From positions 1 to 8,182 of the forward strand of contig JAEWSK010000037.1 in NCBI GenBank assembly GCA_023398345.1: a stretch of 8,182 nucleotides of DNA, written 5' to 3'. Shown in pieces: positions 1-6,725 of this stretch (position 1 is the stretch's first letter; each line of letters begins with the position of its first letter). The DNA comes from Armatimonadota bacterium (GTDB lineage Bacteria; Armatimonadota; UBA5829). Both the position numbers and the translations under genes were made by a program. The notes under the pieces are model-generated. The model had not been told where the DNA came from. It saw only the letters and a list, made by a program, of their open reading frames with translations, and searched no databases.

Positions 1-894
1 TCGTCGCTGCCGACGCAATATGGTGAGCGCATTGTAATTAGATTTCTGGATCAAGGCGCTCAACATGTATCGATTGAGGGTCTCGGATTCAGCGAGCGTG
101 AGTTCAATATATTTAATCGGCTCATACGTAAACCCTATGGAATCATATTGGTCACCGGCCCGACGGGCAGCGGAAAAACAACTACGCTTTATTCGGCGTT
201 AAGCACTATAAAGTCCGATGAAAGCAATATAATGACATGCGAAGACCCCATCGAATACGAGCTTGATGGGATAAACCAGTCAGCGGTCAACGTGAGGGCG
301 GGACTTACGTTCGCGGCACAGCTCAGGGCGATTTTGCGGCAGGACCCGGATATAATTCTGGTCGGCGAAATCCGAGACCACGAGACGGCTGATATAGCGT
401 TTCAGGCGGCAATGACCGGACACTTGGTCTTCTCTACGCTGCACTGCAATGACGCACCAAGCGCCATCACAAGGCTTGTAGATATGGGTGTAGAGCCATA
501 TCTAATTGGATCGTCAGTAATTGGCGTCCTTGCGCAAAGACTGGTCAGGACACTCTGCCCACGGTGCAAATCACCTTATACCCCGACTCTTGAAGAACTC
601 ACATTGCTAGGCTTGGAGCATATGGAAGGCCAGGCGCAGTTTTATAGGGCGTCAGGATGCAGCACATGCAACATGCGCGGATATTCCGGCCGAATCGCGG
701 TCTTCGAGCTAATGCCCGTTACGGAAGATTTGCGCAGGCTCGCGATCAACAAACCGACTGCCGATCAAGTAAAGAGCCTAGCGCTCGAATCCGGCATGAG
801 GACAATGAGAGACCACGCCGCGGAAAAAGTCCTTGCCGGTCTTACCAGCATTGATGAAATAAGGCGGAAGGTATTTGTGAGCGACGACGCGTAA
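1..894 (+). CDS. Type II secretion / type IV pilus assembly ATPase, GspE/PilB family (C-terminal part, 5' end outside window)
   Basis: Hexameric cytoplasmic AAA-like ATPase that powers pseudopilus or pilus assembly at the inner membrane. The frame is open from base 1, so the true start lies upstream; 297 residues are visible, against roughly 550 for full-length family members. In window numbering, the first residues ([17 protein letters not shown]) match the conserved segment ahead of the nucleotide site. The Walker A motif GPTGSGKTT is at 53-61, the Asp box ([11 protein letters not shown]) at 80-90, the Walker B motif with [12 protein letters not shown] at 115-126, and the His box ([10 protein letters not shown]) at 139-148. 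A zinc-type tetracysteine element follows, with C186/C189 and C220/C223, which is typical of GspE/PilB and absent from PilT retraction ATPases. The C-terminus ends normally. The N-terminal domain is not visible and no pilC/gspF or pilT neighbour is present, so GspE and PilB cannot be told apart. Confidence 0.95.
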   Translation, partial: SSLPTQYGERIVIRFLDQGAQHVSIEGLGFSEREFNIFNRLIRKPYGIILVTGPTGSGKTTTLYSALSTIKSDESNIMTCEDPIEYELDGINQSAVNVRAGLTFAAQLRAILRQDPDIILVGEIRDHETADIAFQAAMTGHLVFSTLHCNDAPSAITRLVDMGVEPYLIGSSVIGVLAQRLVRTLCPRCKSPYTPTLEELTLLGLEHMEGQAQFYRASGCSTCNMRGYSGRIAVFELMPVTEDLRRLAINKPTADQVKSLALESGMRTMRDHAAEKVLAGLTSIDEIRRKVFVSDDA

Positions 895-904
895 GAATTA
901 TAAT

Positions 905-1957
905 ATGGAACTATTTGGACTCAACAAGGCCGAGCTTTCGTCACTATGCGAACAGCTCGGCCAATCTGCATTTAGAGGAAAGCAGATAGCGGACTGGCTA
1001 TATAAAAAAGGCGCCCGCGATATCTGCTCAATGACCAATCTGCCCACGGCAATGCGCGATAAACTTGCGCAAGTCGCAACTATCGCTCGCGCACAGATAG
1101 TCACCCAATCAAAATCCAACGACGGCACAGTCAAATACCTGCTGAAATTTGCAGATGGCGAGACGGTCGAGAGTGTGCTGCTGCCATATCCTGATCGGAT
1201 CAGCGTATGCGTATCGACACAAGTCGGCTGTCCGGCCGGATGCCGCTTTTGCGCAACCGCGCTGAGTGGATTCGTGAGAAATTTGACCGCGGGTGAAATC
1301 ATAGACCAAGTGCTCACGCTTCAAGAACTGGCTGGACTGCGCGTGACACATGTTGTATTCATGGGCATGGGCGAGCCGTTGGCGAACTTCGAGAACGTAA
1401 TAAAAGCGCTGCATCTGCTTAACGACGAAGTCGGAATCGGCATGCGCCGAATGACAGTATCCACAATCGGCATTCCCGCTGCTATAAGAAAACTCAAAGA
1501 CCTCGATCTTCAAATCACGCTCGCAATCTCATTGCATGCGCCGGACGATGTGCTTCGAAGACAGCTAATTCCGATTTCGAGTAGCTACACGCTATCTGAA
1601 TTGATGCGTGAATGCAGGGATTATGCGAACTCAACAAAGAGGCGGATTACATTTGAGTATTTGTTGCTTGCGGGTGCAAATGACTCGCCTGAGCAGGCCG
1701 AAGCACTTACGAAGCTGCTTCATCGCATTCTCTGCAACGTAAATCTCATCCCATTTAACGAAGTCGCTGGAACTCCTTACAAACGGCCGTCAAGAGATGC
1801 AATTTCTGCGTTTCGCGCTGTTATCGAAGAGGCGGGAATTGAGGTCACGCAGAGAATGGAGCGCGGCCATTCGATAGCGGCGGCGTGCGGACAGTTGAGG
1901 CGTCGACAGATCGGATCAGCCTCGCGAGAGCGAGAGGACTCGGTGCAAAAGACATAA
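905..1957 (+). CDS. rlmN: RlmN, dual-specificity 23S rRNA A2503 / tRNA A37 C2-methyltransferase (radical SAM)
   Basis: Cytoplasmic radical-SAM enzyme. The family adds a methyl group to C2 of A2503 in the 23S rRNA peptidyl-transferase centre, and in some bacteria to A37 of certain tRNAs. At 350 residues it has the normal length. The N-terminal helical domain contains FRGKQIADWLY. The cluster motif CxxxCxxC is C109, C113 and C116 within GCPAGCRFCATALSG. C102 (VCVSTQ) matches the resolving cysteine and C328 (AAACGQL) the methyl-carrying cysteine of the E. coli enzyme. The SAM-binding motif MGMGEP is present. All catalytic residues seem intact. ATG at 905 is the only start codon in this frame before an upstream stop. 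It lies 10 bases after the ATPase stop with no recognisable Shine-Dalgarno sequence, so coupled re-initiation is plausible. The last 37 codons overlap, on the opposite strand, the end of the DUF512 gene. Confidence 0.97.
   Translation: MELFGLNKAELSSLCEQLGQSAFRGKQIADWLYKKGARDICSMTNLPTAMRDKLAQVATIARAQIVTQSKSNDGTVKYLLKFADGETVESVLLPYPDRISVCVSTQVGCPAGCRFCATALSGFVRNLTAGEIIDQVLTLQELAGLRVTHVVFMGMGEPLANFENVIKALHLLNDEVGIGMRRMTVSTIGIPAAIRKLKDLDLQITLAISLHAPDDVLRRQLIPISSSYTLSELMRECRDYANSTKRRITFEYLLLAGANDSPEQAEALTKLLHRILCNVNLIPFNEVAGTPYKRPSRDAISAFRAVIEEAGIEVTQRMERGHSIAAACGQLRRRQIGSASREREDSVQKT
928..962 (+). other. Strong inverted repeat / predicted hairpin inside the start of rlmN
   Basis: GGCCGAGCT (928-936) and AGCTCGGCC (954-962) are perfect reverse complements. 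The stem continues inward with TTCG (937-940) pairing CGAA (949-952) after a single bulged C at 953, leaving the 8-base loop TCACTATG. This gives 13 base pairs, most of them G-C in the outer part. It begins 20 bases after the rlmN ATG and covers codons 8-20. No T-run follows on either side, so it is not an intrinsic terminator. It could affect ribosome entry or mRNA stability, or it may be a by-product of the coding sequence; no function can be shown from sequence alone. Confidence 0.55.
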
Positions 1958-3224
1958 CTCTTACGCCAAGCGACATCTCAACATCTGAGATAGTAACATC
2001 GTCCAGAAAAACACCGTCGCGAAGTGCAACTGATGGTATGACAAGCAAATCACCCAGCGGCTTATCTCGGAGTTGATCAATAATGTCCTTGCCGGCAATA
2101 AGGCCGGTCACAGTGACGGTTTCGCCGAATAGGCGGTTGATTATTGGACAGACACTGATGCGCGCATCCGGCCAGTCCAGCGAATCCGCCCATCGGCGAA
2201 TTACCGGCGCGGCAAGCGTGCCTGTGATTACGGAAATATTCAAAGGCTGCGCCATAACCCCTGCATTCTTTACAAAAAGAGGAGAGGTCGGTTGTGCCAT
2301 CAGTCGCTTTGCACGGTAAGCGCTGTCTAAGAATTTGCGAACCAAACCTATACCGTTTTCGATCTGAGGGAAACCTTCGTAAACGGATGCTTTCGGCACT
2401 TGGCGGCCCGCGCTCAGATAAAATTCGTCTGCGGCCCAGACCAGACGTGTATCGTATTTTGTGGAAAACTTGTGCTGCCAAGACTGCACTTTGCACAGGA
2501 TTTCCACAGAATACTGCGCATCTATGCGACCAATCGGCGTCGCGTTGCGTCTATGTGCCGTTACTCCGGCGGGCACGATCGCAATGGATTTTACGGCAGG
2601 ATAGCGCGCCGCAAGATCGCTGATCGTGCGATCTAAATATTCGCCGTCGTTTATACCCCGGCAGAGCACTATTTGCGTGTGAAGCGCTATATTGCCCGCA
2701 GCCAGTGTATCGATTTGTTCAAGTATTGGCGCACATCTTCTACCCAGAATCCGTTCGCGAAGCGTATGGTCAGTAACATGAACTGATATATAGAGCGGAC
2801 TGAGCCTTTGAGTGACTATGCGATTGATGTCATCATCTGTGGTGTTGGCAAGCGTTACGAAATTGCCATGCAGAAATGAGAGCCTATAGTCATCATCTTT
2901 GATATAGAGTGATTTGCGAAGGCCCTTTGGCAGTTGCTCGACAAAGCAAAAAATGCAGTGCGCGCCACATGTGCGCACGCCGTCAAAAAGCGCATCCTCG
3001 AATGTCACGCCAAGGTCTTCGTCAATATCTTTCTCGATTTCAAAGATGGCGGATTCGTCGCCACGACGCACTAGCACGTTAATATATTCGTCGGCTGAGT
3101 TGAAACGATAGTCAATGAGGTCAGAAAGGTTGTGGCCATTAATGGAGACAACCTCATCACCGGGTTGCCATTCCAGCTCTTCGGCAATGCTGCCGAGCTC
3201 AACTTTGTATATTATTCCGCCCAA
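1845..3224 (-). CDS. PDZ-DUF512 family Fe-S protein (putative radical-SAM-like enzyme, TIGR03279-type), function unknown
   Basis: Uncharacterised conserved protein of 459 residues, close to family length. Residues 1-60 form a PDZ-like domain (GSIAEELEWQPGDEVVSING). C86, C90 and C93 form a CxxxCxxC motif (CGAHCIFCFVEQLPKG), followed by the hallmark KDDDYRLSFLHGNFVTLAN at 109-127, a TIM-barrel-like stretch (SPLYISVHVTD, HTQIVLC, GINDG), then DEFYL at 266-270, ENGIGLVRKF at 289-298 and the DUF512 C-terminal domain ending near VFLDD at 405-409. The cysteine spacing suggests a 4Fe-4S cluster, perhaps with SAM chemistry; no substrate is known. The start is TTG at 3222-3224, two bases after the ispH stop, with GGAG (3236-3239) 11 bases upstream. 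An in-frame stop shortly upstream and the lack of a better start support this choice. It is the last gene of the leftward operon. Its final 37 codons, mostly a non-conserved tail, lie opposite the end of rlmN. Confidence 0.9.
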   Translation of the reverse strand: MGGIIYKVELGSIAEELEWQPGDEVVSINGHNLSDLIDYRFNSADEYINVLVRRGDESAIFEIEKDIDEDLGVTFEDALFDGVRTCGAHCIFCFVEQLPKGLRKSLYIKDDDYRLSFLHGNFVTLANTTDDDINRIVTQRLSPLYISVHVTDHTLRERILGRRCAPILEQIDTLAAGNIALHTQIVLCRGINDGEYLDRTISDLAARYPAVKSIAIVPAGVTAHRRNATPIGRIDAQYSVEILCKVQSWQHKFSTKYDTRLVWAADEFYLSAGRQVPKASVYEGFPQIENGIGLVRKFLDSAYRAKRLMAQPTSPLFVKNAGVMAQPLNISVITGTLAAPVIRRWADSLDWPDARISVCPIINRLFGETVTVTGLIAGKDIIDQLRDKPLGDLLVIPSVALRDGVFLDDVTISDVEMSLGVRVMSFAPSPLALARLIRSVDASTVRTPPLSNGRAPFSA

Positions 3225-3226
3225 AT

Positions 3227-4057
3227 CTATAACTTCTCCAGCCGCGTTCGCACTTCATCGATGATCCATTGGGGGGTAGATGCGCCCGCTGTTAGGCCGA
3301 CGACGCTCATATTTCGCACCCAATCCGGGTCGATCTCAGACGCGATCTCAATGTGATAGGTCGGCACGCCGGACTCGCGACAAATCTCTACAAGTCGATT
3401 TGTATTTGCACTGTTGCGCCCTCCCACGACAAACATCGCCTCGACTTTTGGCGCCAAATTGCGCGCGGCTGTCTGGCGATCGTGAGTAGCATAGCAAATC
3501 GTATTGTATGCGACGATTTCAACGGCGCGTTGCGCGATTCGGCCTACCACTTCACCGAATCGCTCAGGCGTCTGCGTGGTCTGACTGACTATGCCGACTT
3601 TTTTACTGTGCCAGTCGCATGCGTCTACTTCTTCGACGGAGCTAATTACTATCGAATTGTCACCTGCGGCGCTTCGTATAGCCTTTACTTCCGAATGTCC
3701 CGCATCTCCCACAACAACAACAGTGTAGCCCTTCGATGCCAGCGCATGCACGCGTGAGTGTTCTTTTGCCACGAACGGGCAGGTTGCGTCGATAACGCGC
3801 AGGCCAGCCGATTCGGCCTCGGTCAGCACGTCTCGCGGCACACCATGAGACGGCATCACAATGGCGCAGTCGGCCTCACTTACATTGCGAACGACTCGCA
3901 CGCCCTTTGCCTCAAAATCGCGCACAACTTGGGGATTGTGAATAAGAGGGCCTAGCGTAGAAAGGGGTTCGCCGCGCTCGCATTCGGCGTTTACTAAATC
4001 CAGCGCGCGCTTCACTCCAAAGCATACGCCTGCCTGATCGGCAATTATTACTTTCAC
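3227..4057 (-). CDS. ispH: IspH, 4-hydroxy-3-methylbut-2-enyl diphosphate reductase (4Fe-4S)
   Basis: Last enzyme of the methylerythritol phosphate pathway. It reductively dehydroxylates HMBPP to a mixture of IPP and DMAPP in the cytoplasm, using a 4Fe-4S cluster and an external electron donor. At 276 residues it is a compact, complete version without the N-terminal ribosomal S1 fusion seen in some Clostridia. The cluster ligands C12 (GVCFGVKRA), C93 (DATCPFV) and C188 (NTICYATHDRQ) are present. So are the substrate-site residues H40 (LIHN), H71 (SHGVP), H121 and catalytic E123 (GHSEV), the SQTTQ motif near 159-163, the N215-S216 region and S260 (AGASTP). The start is GTG at 4055-4057, overlapping the cimA stop by four bases (GTGA), with GAGG (4063-4066) five bases upstream, so translational coupling is likely. 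Its location among branched-chain amino acid genes is unusual. Confidence 0.97.
   Translation of the reverse strand: MKVIIADQAGVCFGVKRALDLVNAECERGEPLSTLGPLIHNPQVVRDFEAKGVRVVRNVSEADCAIVMPSHGVPRDVLTEAESAGLRVIDATCPFVAKEHSRVHALASKGYTVVVVGDAGHSEVKAIRSAAGDNSIVISSVEEVDACDWHSKKVGIVSQTTQTPERFGEVVGRIAQRAVEIVAYNTICYATHDRQTAARNLAPKVEAMFVVGGRNSANTNRLVEICRESGVPTYHIEIASEIDPDWVRNMSVVGLTAGASTPQWIIDEVRTRLEKL
3236..3239 (-). promoter_or_regulatory. Shine-Dalgarno sequence of the DUF512 gene
   Basis: GGAG on the minus strand lies 11 bases before the TTG start of the DUF512 gene, inside the last codons of ispH. The spacing is slightly long but usable. It supports TTG initiation, since no ATG or GTG is available between the upstream in-frame stop and the conserved PDZ region. 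Confidence 0.5.
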
Positions 4058-5628
4058 TTCTGCCTCAGCAAGCCATATTCGACGCTGTCAGCGAGTGCGT
4101 TCCAACTGGCCTCTATTATGTTCGTAGAAACGCCGACCGTGCTCCATGCGTCGTTTGCGTCACGGGACTCGATGATCGTGCGGACGCGTGCGGCGGTGCC
4201 TTCGCCGGAATTGACCACGCGGACTTTATAGTCCGTGAGTTTGATCTTTGCCAGCTCAACGCCATAAAACTGCTTTAGCGCGAGGCGCAGCGCATTGTCA
4301 AGCGCATGGACAGGGCCATCGCCCTCGGCGACAGTAAAGGCCTCGACTCCATCGACAGCAACTTTCAAAGTGGCTTCGGTGATCGGTTCCTCACCAGGCC
4401 CGCGCTTCTCGACGATCAGTCTGAATCCTACTAAATCGAAAAGCTTGCTATACTGCCCCATAGACTTTTTGAGCAGCAGTTCGAAGCTTGCCTCGGCGTC
4501 TTCAAACGAATAGCCGTCGTGCTCCAATTGAACAACGCGATCCAACACCGCTTTGACTTCGGGGGACTGCTTTGCCAAATCGATCTCATACTTGCGAGCC
4601 TTCTGCACTATGCTGCTCGACCCGGCAAGCTCGCTTATTAAAATCCTGCGGCGATTGCCCACGGCTGTTGGGTCTATGTGTTCGTATGTTACGGGGTTTT
4701 TTGTAACTGCATCAACATGCACCCCGGCCTTGTGCGCAAACGCACTCGCACCGACAAACGGCAGCGTCTCGTCCGGAATGCGGTTCGCAATCTCATCTAC
4801 CCAGCGTGAAATGGCCGTAAGCTGACTTAGCGCGCCATCGGGGACGCATTTGCAACCGAGTTTGAGTTCGAGGATTGGAATAATCGTGCATGTGTCTGCA
4901 TTGCCACAGCGTTCGCCGTAGCCATTTATCGTGCCTTGCACCTGGATCGCACCGCTCTGCACAGCAGCTACCGAGTTGGCTACCGCAAGGCCGGAATCAT
5001 TGTGAGCATGCACGGCAACAGACACATTTGAAAATGTGCTCACGACATCTTTTGTTATTTCGGCAACTTCAGACGGCAGCGCACCGCCGTTGGTGTCACA
5101 TAGCGAAAGTGTGGTCGCCCCGCCCTCAACAGCGGCGCGCAGAGCGGCAAGCGCATACTCACGATTGTTTTTGTAGCCGTCAAAAAAGTGCTCGGCATCG
5201 AAAATCGCCTCTCTGTCATTAGCAACTAAAAAGGCTATCGAGTCGCGGATCATGTCTAGGTTCTGTTCTAGGCTAATGCGAAAAACCTCAGTTACGTGCA
5301 TGTCCCAGGACTTGCCGAAAATTGTAACGACAGGTGTGCCTGCCTCAATCAATTTTATAAGCTGCGAGTCCTTTTCGGCTGACAGCTTGGCCCTGCGCGT
5401 GCTGCCGAACGCGGCAAGCTTGGCGTTCTTAAACGTGACGCTCTTTGCGAGACGAAAGAATTCGACATCTTTGGGGTTCGACCCAGGCCAGCCACCCTCG
5501 ATATAGGCAACCCCGAAATCGTCGAGCTTACGCGCGACTTTAAGCTTTTCTTCGGCTGAAAAGCTCACACCCTCACCTTGAGTGCCGTCGCGTAGAGTCG
5601 TATCGTAGATTGCTATTTTTGGCTGCAT
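4054..5628 (-). CDS. cimA: (R)-citramalate synthase CimA (LeuA-like acyltransferase)
   Basis: Condenses acetyl-CoA with pyruvate to (R)-citramalate, the entry to threonine-independent isoleucine synthesis. Its 524 residues fit the TIGR00977-type citramalate synthase. The HMGL-like TIM barrel opens with YDTTLRDGTQGEG (R13, metal ligand D14), and the characteristic IEGGWPGSNPKD follows at 43-54. The metal-binding HAHND motif is at 207-211 and GYGERCGNA at 236-244. The linker carries AHKAGVHVDAV at 298-308. A LeuA-type regulatory dimer domain (about 400-520) implies feedback control, in the family usually by isoleucine. The start is the ATG at 5626-5628, five bases after the leuB stop, because homology begins there. 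The frame stays open further upstream but only over leuB. It could in principle be a homologous LeuA-family enzyme, but the GGWPGSNPKD region and the leuCDB context favour citramalate synthase. Confidence 0.94.
   Translation of the reverse strand: MQPKIAIYDTTLRDGTQGEGVSFSAEEKLKVARKLDDFGVAYIEGGWPGSNPKDVEFFRLAKSVTFKNAKLAAFGSTRRAKLSAEKDSQLIKLIEAGTPVVTIFGKSWDMHVTEVFRISLEQNLDMIRDSIAFLVANDREAIFDAEHFFDGYKNNREYALAALRAAVEGGATTLSLCDTNGGALPSEVAEITKDVVSTFSNVSVAVHAHNDSGLAVANSVAAVQSGAIQVQGTINGYGERCGNADTCTIIPILELKLGCKCVPDGALSQLTAISRWVDEIANRIPDETLPFVGASAFAHKAGVHVDAVTKNPVTYEHIDPTAVGNRRRILISELAGSSSIVQKARKYEIDLAKQSPEVKAVLDRVVQLEHDGYSFEDAEASFELLLKKSMGQYSKLFDLVGFRLIVEKRGPGEEPITEATLKVAVDGVEAFTVAEGDGPVHALDNALRLALKQFYGVELAKIKLTDYKVRVVNSGEGTAARVRTIIESRDANDAWSTVGVSTNIIEASWNALADSVEYGLLRQK
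4063..4066 (-). promoter_or_regulatory. Shine-Dalgarno sequence of ispH
   Basis: GAGG on the minus strand lies five bases before the GTG start of ispH, inside the last codons of cimA. Together with the GTGA stop/start overlap, it supports the GTG at 4055-4057 as the start. Confidence 0.65.
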
Positions 5629-5633
5629 ATTAT

Positions 5634-6722
5634 TTATCTCACTCGTTCGGCAATTAAATCGCCCATCTCGCTGCAGGATACAACTTTTGAACCTGGAGTC
5701 GCAATGTCTGTCGTTCGATAGCCCTCGCATAGTACCGACTCGACTGCCGATCTTATCATCGCTGCACCTTCGGGGCAATCGCATGCGTAGCGCAAAAGCA
5801 TCGCGGCTGTAAGGATAGTTGCAATCGGGTTAGCCATATCTTTGCCTGCGATGTCCGGCGCAGAGCCATGAATCGGCTCATACAAGCCGCCGTGTGTCTC
5901 GCTTATGCTGGCCGACGGCAGCATGCCAAGCGACCCGGCAAGCATCGCGGCCTCATCGGTCAACAAATCGCCAAATAAATTGTCCGCAAGGATGACGTCA
6001 AACTGCTTTGGATTGCGCAAAAGCTGCATGCCGCAGTTGTCGGCGAGCATGTGTATTAATTTCACGTCAGAATATTGCTTACCGATTTCCGTGACGACCT
6101 CGCGCCAGAGCCGCGATGTCTCCATCACGTTTGCCTTATCAATGGAATGCACTGTTTTTCGGCGTCTGCGGGCCTGTTGAAACGCGACATGCGCAATTCG
6201 CTGTATCTCAGAGACACTGTAAGAACATGTGTCAACTGCAACGGTCTCACCGTTTTCTTCATGGCGACCCTTTGGCTGACCGAAATATATTCCACCGGTG
6301 AGTTCGCGCACAAATAGTATATCCAGTCCGCCCTCAACCCGATCTTGTTTCAGGCTAGATGCCGGTGTGAGCGAATCGAACACAATCACCGGGCGAAGGT
6401 TTGCGTAGGCATTTAGCGACTTACGCAGCGGGAAAAGCCCGCCCGGCTCCGGGCGCATCGACACAGGCTGGAGATGATCCCACTTGGGGCCGCCTACCGC
6501 TCCAAAAAACACAGCGTCGCTTTCAAGTGACAGCTTTAGAGTATCCTCAGGAAGCGGCTTGCCGACGGCATCTATTGCCGCGCCACCAATCAAGGCCTCT
6601 TTATACTCAAAATTTATTCCCAGCTTTGCGCCGACAGCATTTAGCGCCTTAATTCCCTGCGGGATAATTTCCACGCCTATGCCATCACCGGGAAGAACTG
6701 CTATCTTATAAACTCGACTCAT
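5634..6722 (-). CDS. leuB: 3-isopropylmalate dehydrogenase LeuB
   Basis: NAD-dependent decarboxylating dehydrogenase that converts 3-isopropylmalate to 2-oxoisocaproate. With CimA and LeuCD it can also turn erythro-beta-methyl-D-malate into 2-oxobutyrate. It is full length at 362 residues. The N-terminus has LPGDGIGVEI at 10-19. The substrate arginines are R100 (PLRKSL), R110 (ANLRP) and R139 (VRELTGGIYFG). Y146 and K196 (DKANVM) are the catalytic pair. The Mg-binding aspartates are D228, D252 and D256 (NLFGDLLTDEAAM), and the NAD-binding segment is HGSAPDIAGKD at 285-295. The segment around D228 reads MLADNCGMQLL, where most LeuB proteins have a YVDNAAMQL-like sequence. The FPLRKSLNAYANLRP stretch separates it from isocitrate and tartrate dehydrogenases. 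The ATG at 6720-6722 lies three bases after the leuD stop; the Shine-Dalgarno sequence is weak, so coupling to leuD is likely. Confidence 0.97.
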   Translation of the reverse strand: MSRVYKIAVLPGDGIGVEIIPQGIKALNAVGAKLGINFEYKEALIGGAAIDAVGKPLPEDTLKLSLESDAVFFGAVGGPKWDHLQPVSMRPEPGGLFPLRKSLNAYANLRPVIVFDSLTPASSLKQDRVEGGLDILFVRELTGGIYFGQPKGRHEENGETVAVDTCSYSVSEIQRIAHVAFQQARRRRKTVHSIDKANVMETSRLWREVVTEIGKQYSDVKLIHMLADNCGMQLLRNPKQFDVILADNLFGDLLTDEAAMLAGSLGMLPSASISETHGGLYEPIHGSAPDIAGKDMANPIATILTAAMLLRYACDCPEGAAMIRSAVESVLCEGYRTTDIATPGSKVVSCSEMGDLIAERVR

Positions 6723-6725
6723 ATA

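Noticed and set aside
899..904. Perfect TATAAT just before the rlmN ATG, with TTGTGA at 875-880, spacing 18
   Set aside because: Transcription would start about six or seven bases inside rlmN, beyond its only usable start codon, so it could not produce RlmN. It is probably chance AT-richness.
1193..1920. 12-base direct repeat GATCGGATCAGC at 1193-1204 and 1909-1920
   Set aside because: A repeated 12-mer is expected about once or twice by chance in a window of this size; no flanking similarity.
1921..1934. CTCGC-GAGA-GCGAG hairpin near the end of rlmN as a terminator
   Set aside because: The stem is only five base pairs, with no T-run on either strand, and it lies in coding sequence of both genes.
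1975..1991. ATCTCA-acatc-TGAGAT hairpin just after the rlmN stop as a terminator
   Set aside because: It is a six-pair AT-rich stem with no T-run in either direction, within coding sequence of the DUF512 gene.
2294..2623. Open frames on the strand opposite DUF512, and similar ones opposite cimA and leuB
   Set aside because: They have no recognisable domain or ribosome site and are fully covered by well-supported genes on the other strand.
4218..4237. Hairpin with CGGACT/AGTCCG stem and 4-base loop in cimA
   Set aside because: Encodes a conserved LTDYKVRVV segment; short stem with no positional meaning.
5023..5038. 16-base near-palindrome CACATTTGAAAATGTG, operator-like
   Set aside because: Lies deep inside cimA with no promoter nearby and encodes ordinary residues ahead of the HAHND motif.
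5629..5784. In-frame 52-codon upstream extension of cimA
   Set aside because: It lies entirely over the 3' end of leuB in another frame, shows no conserved residues, and family homology starts exactly at the ATG at 5628.
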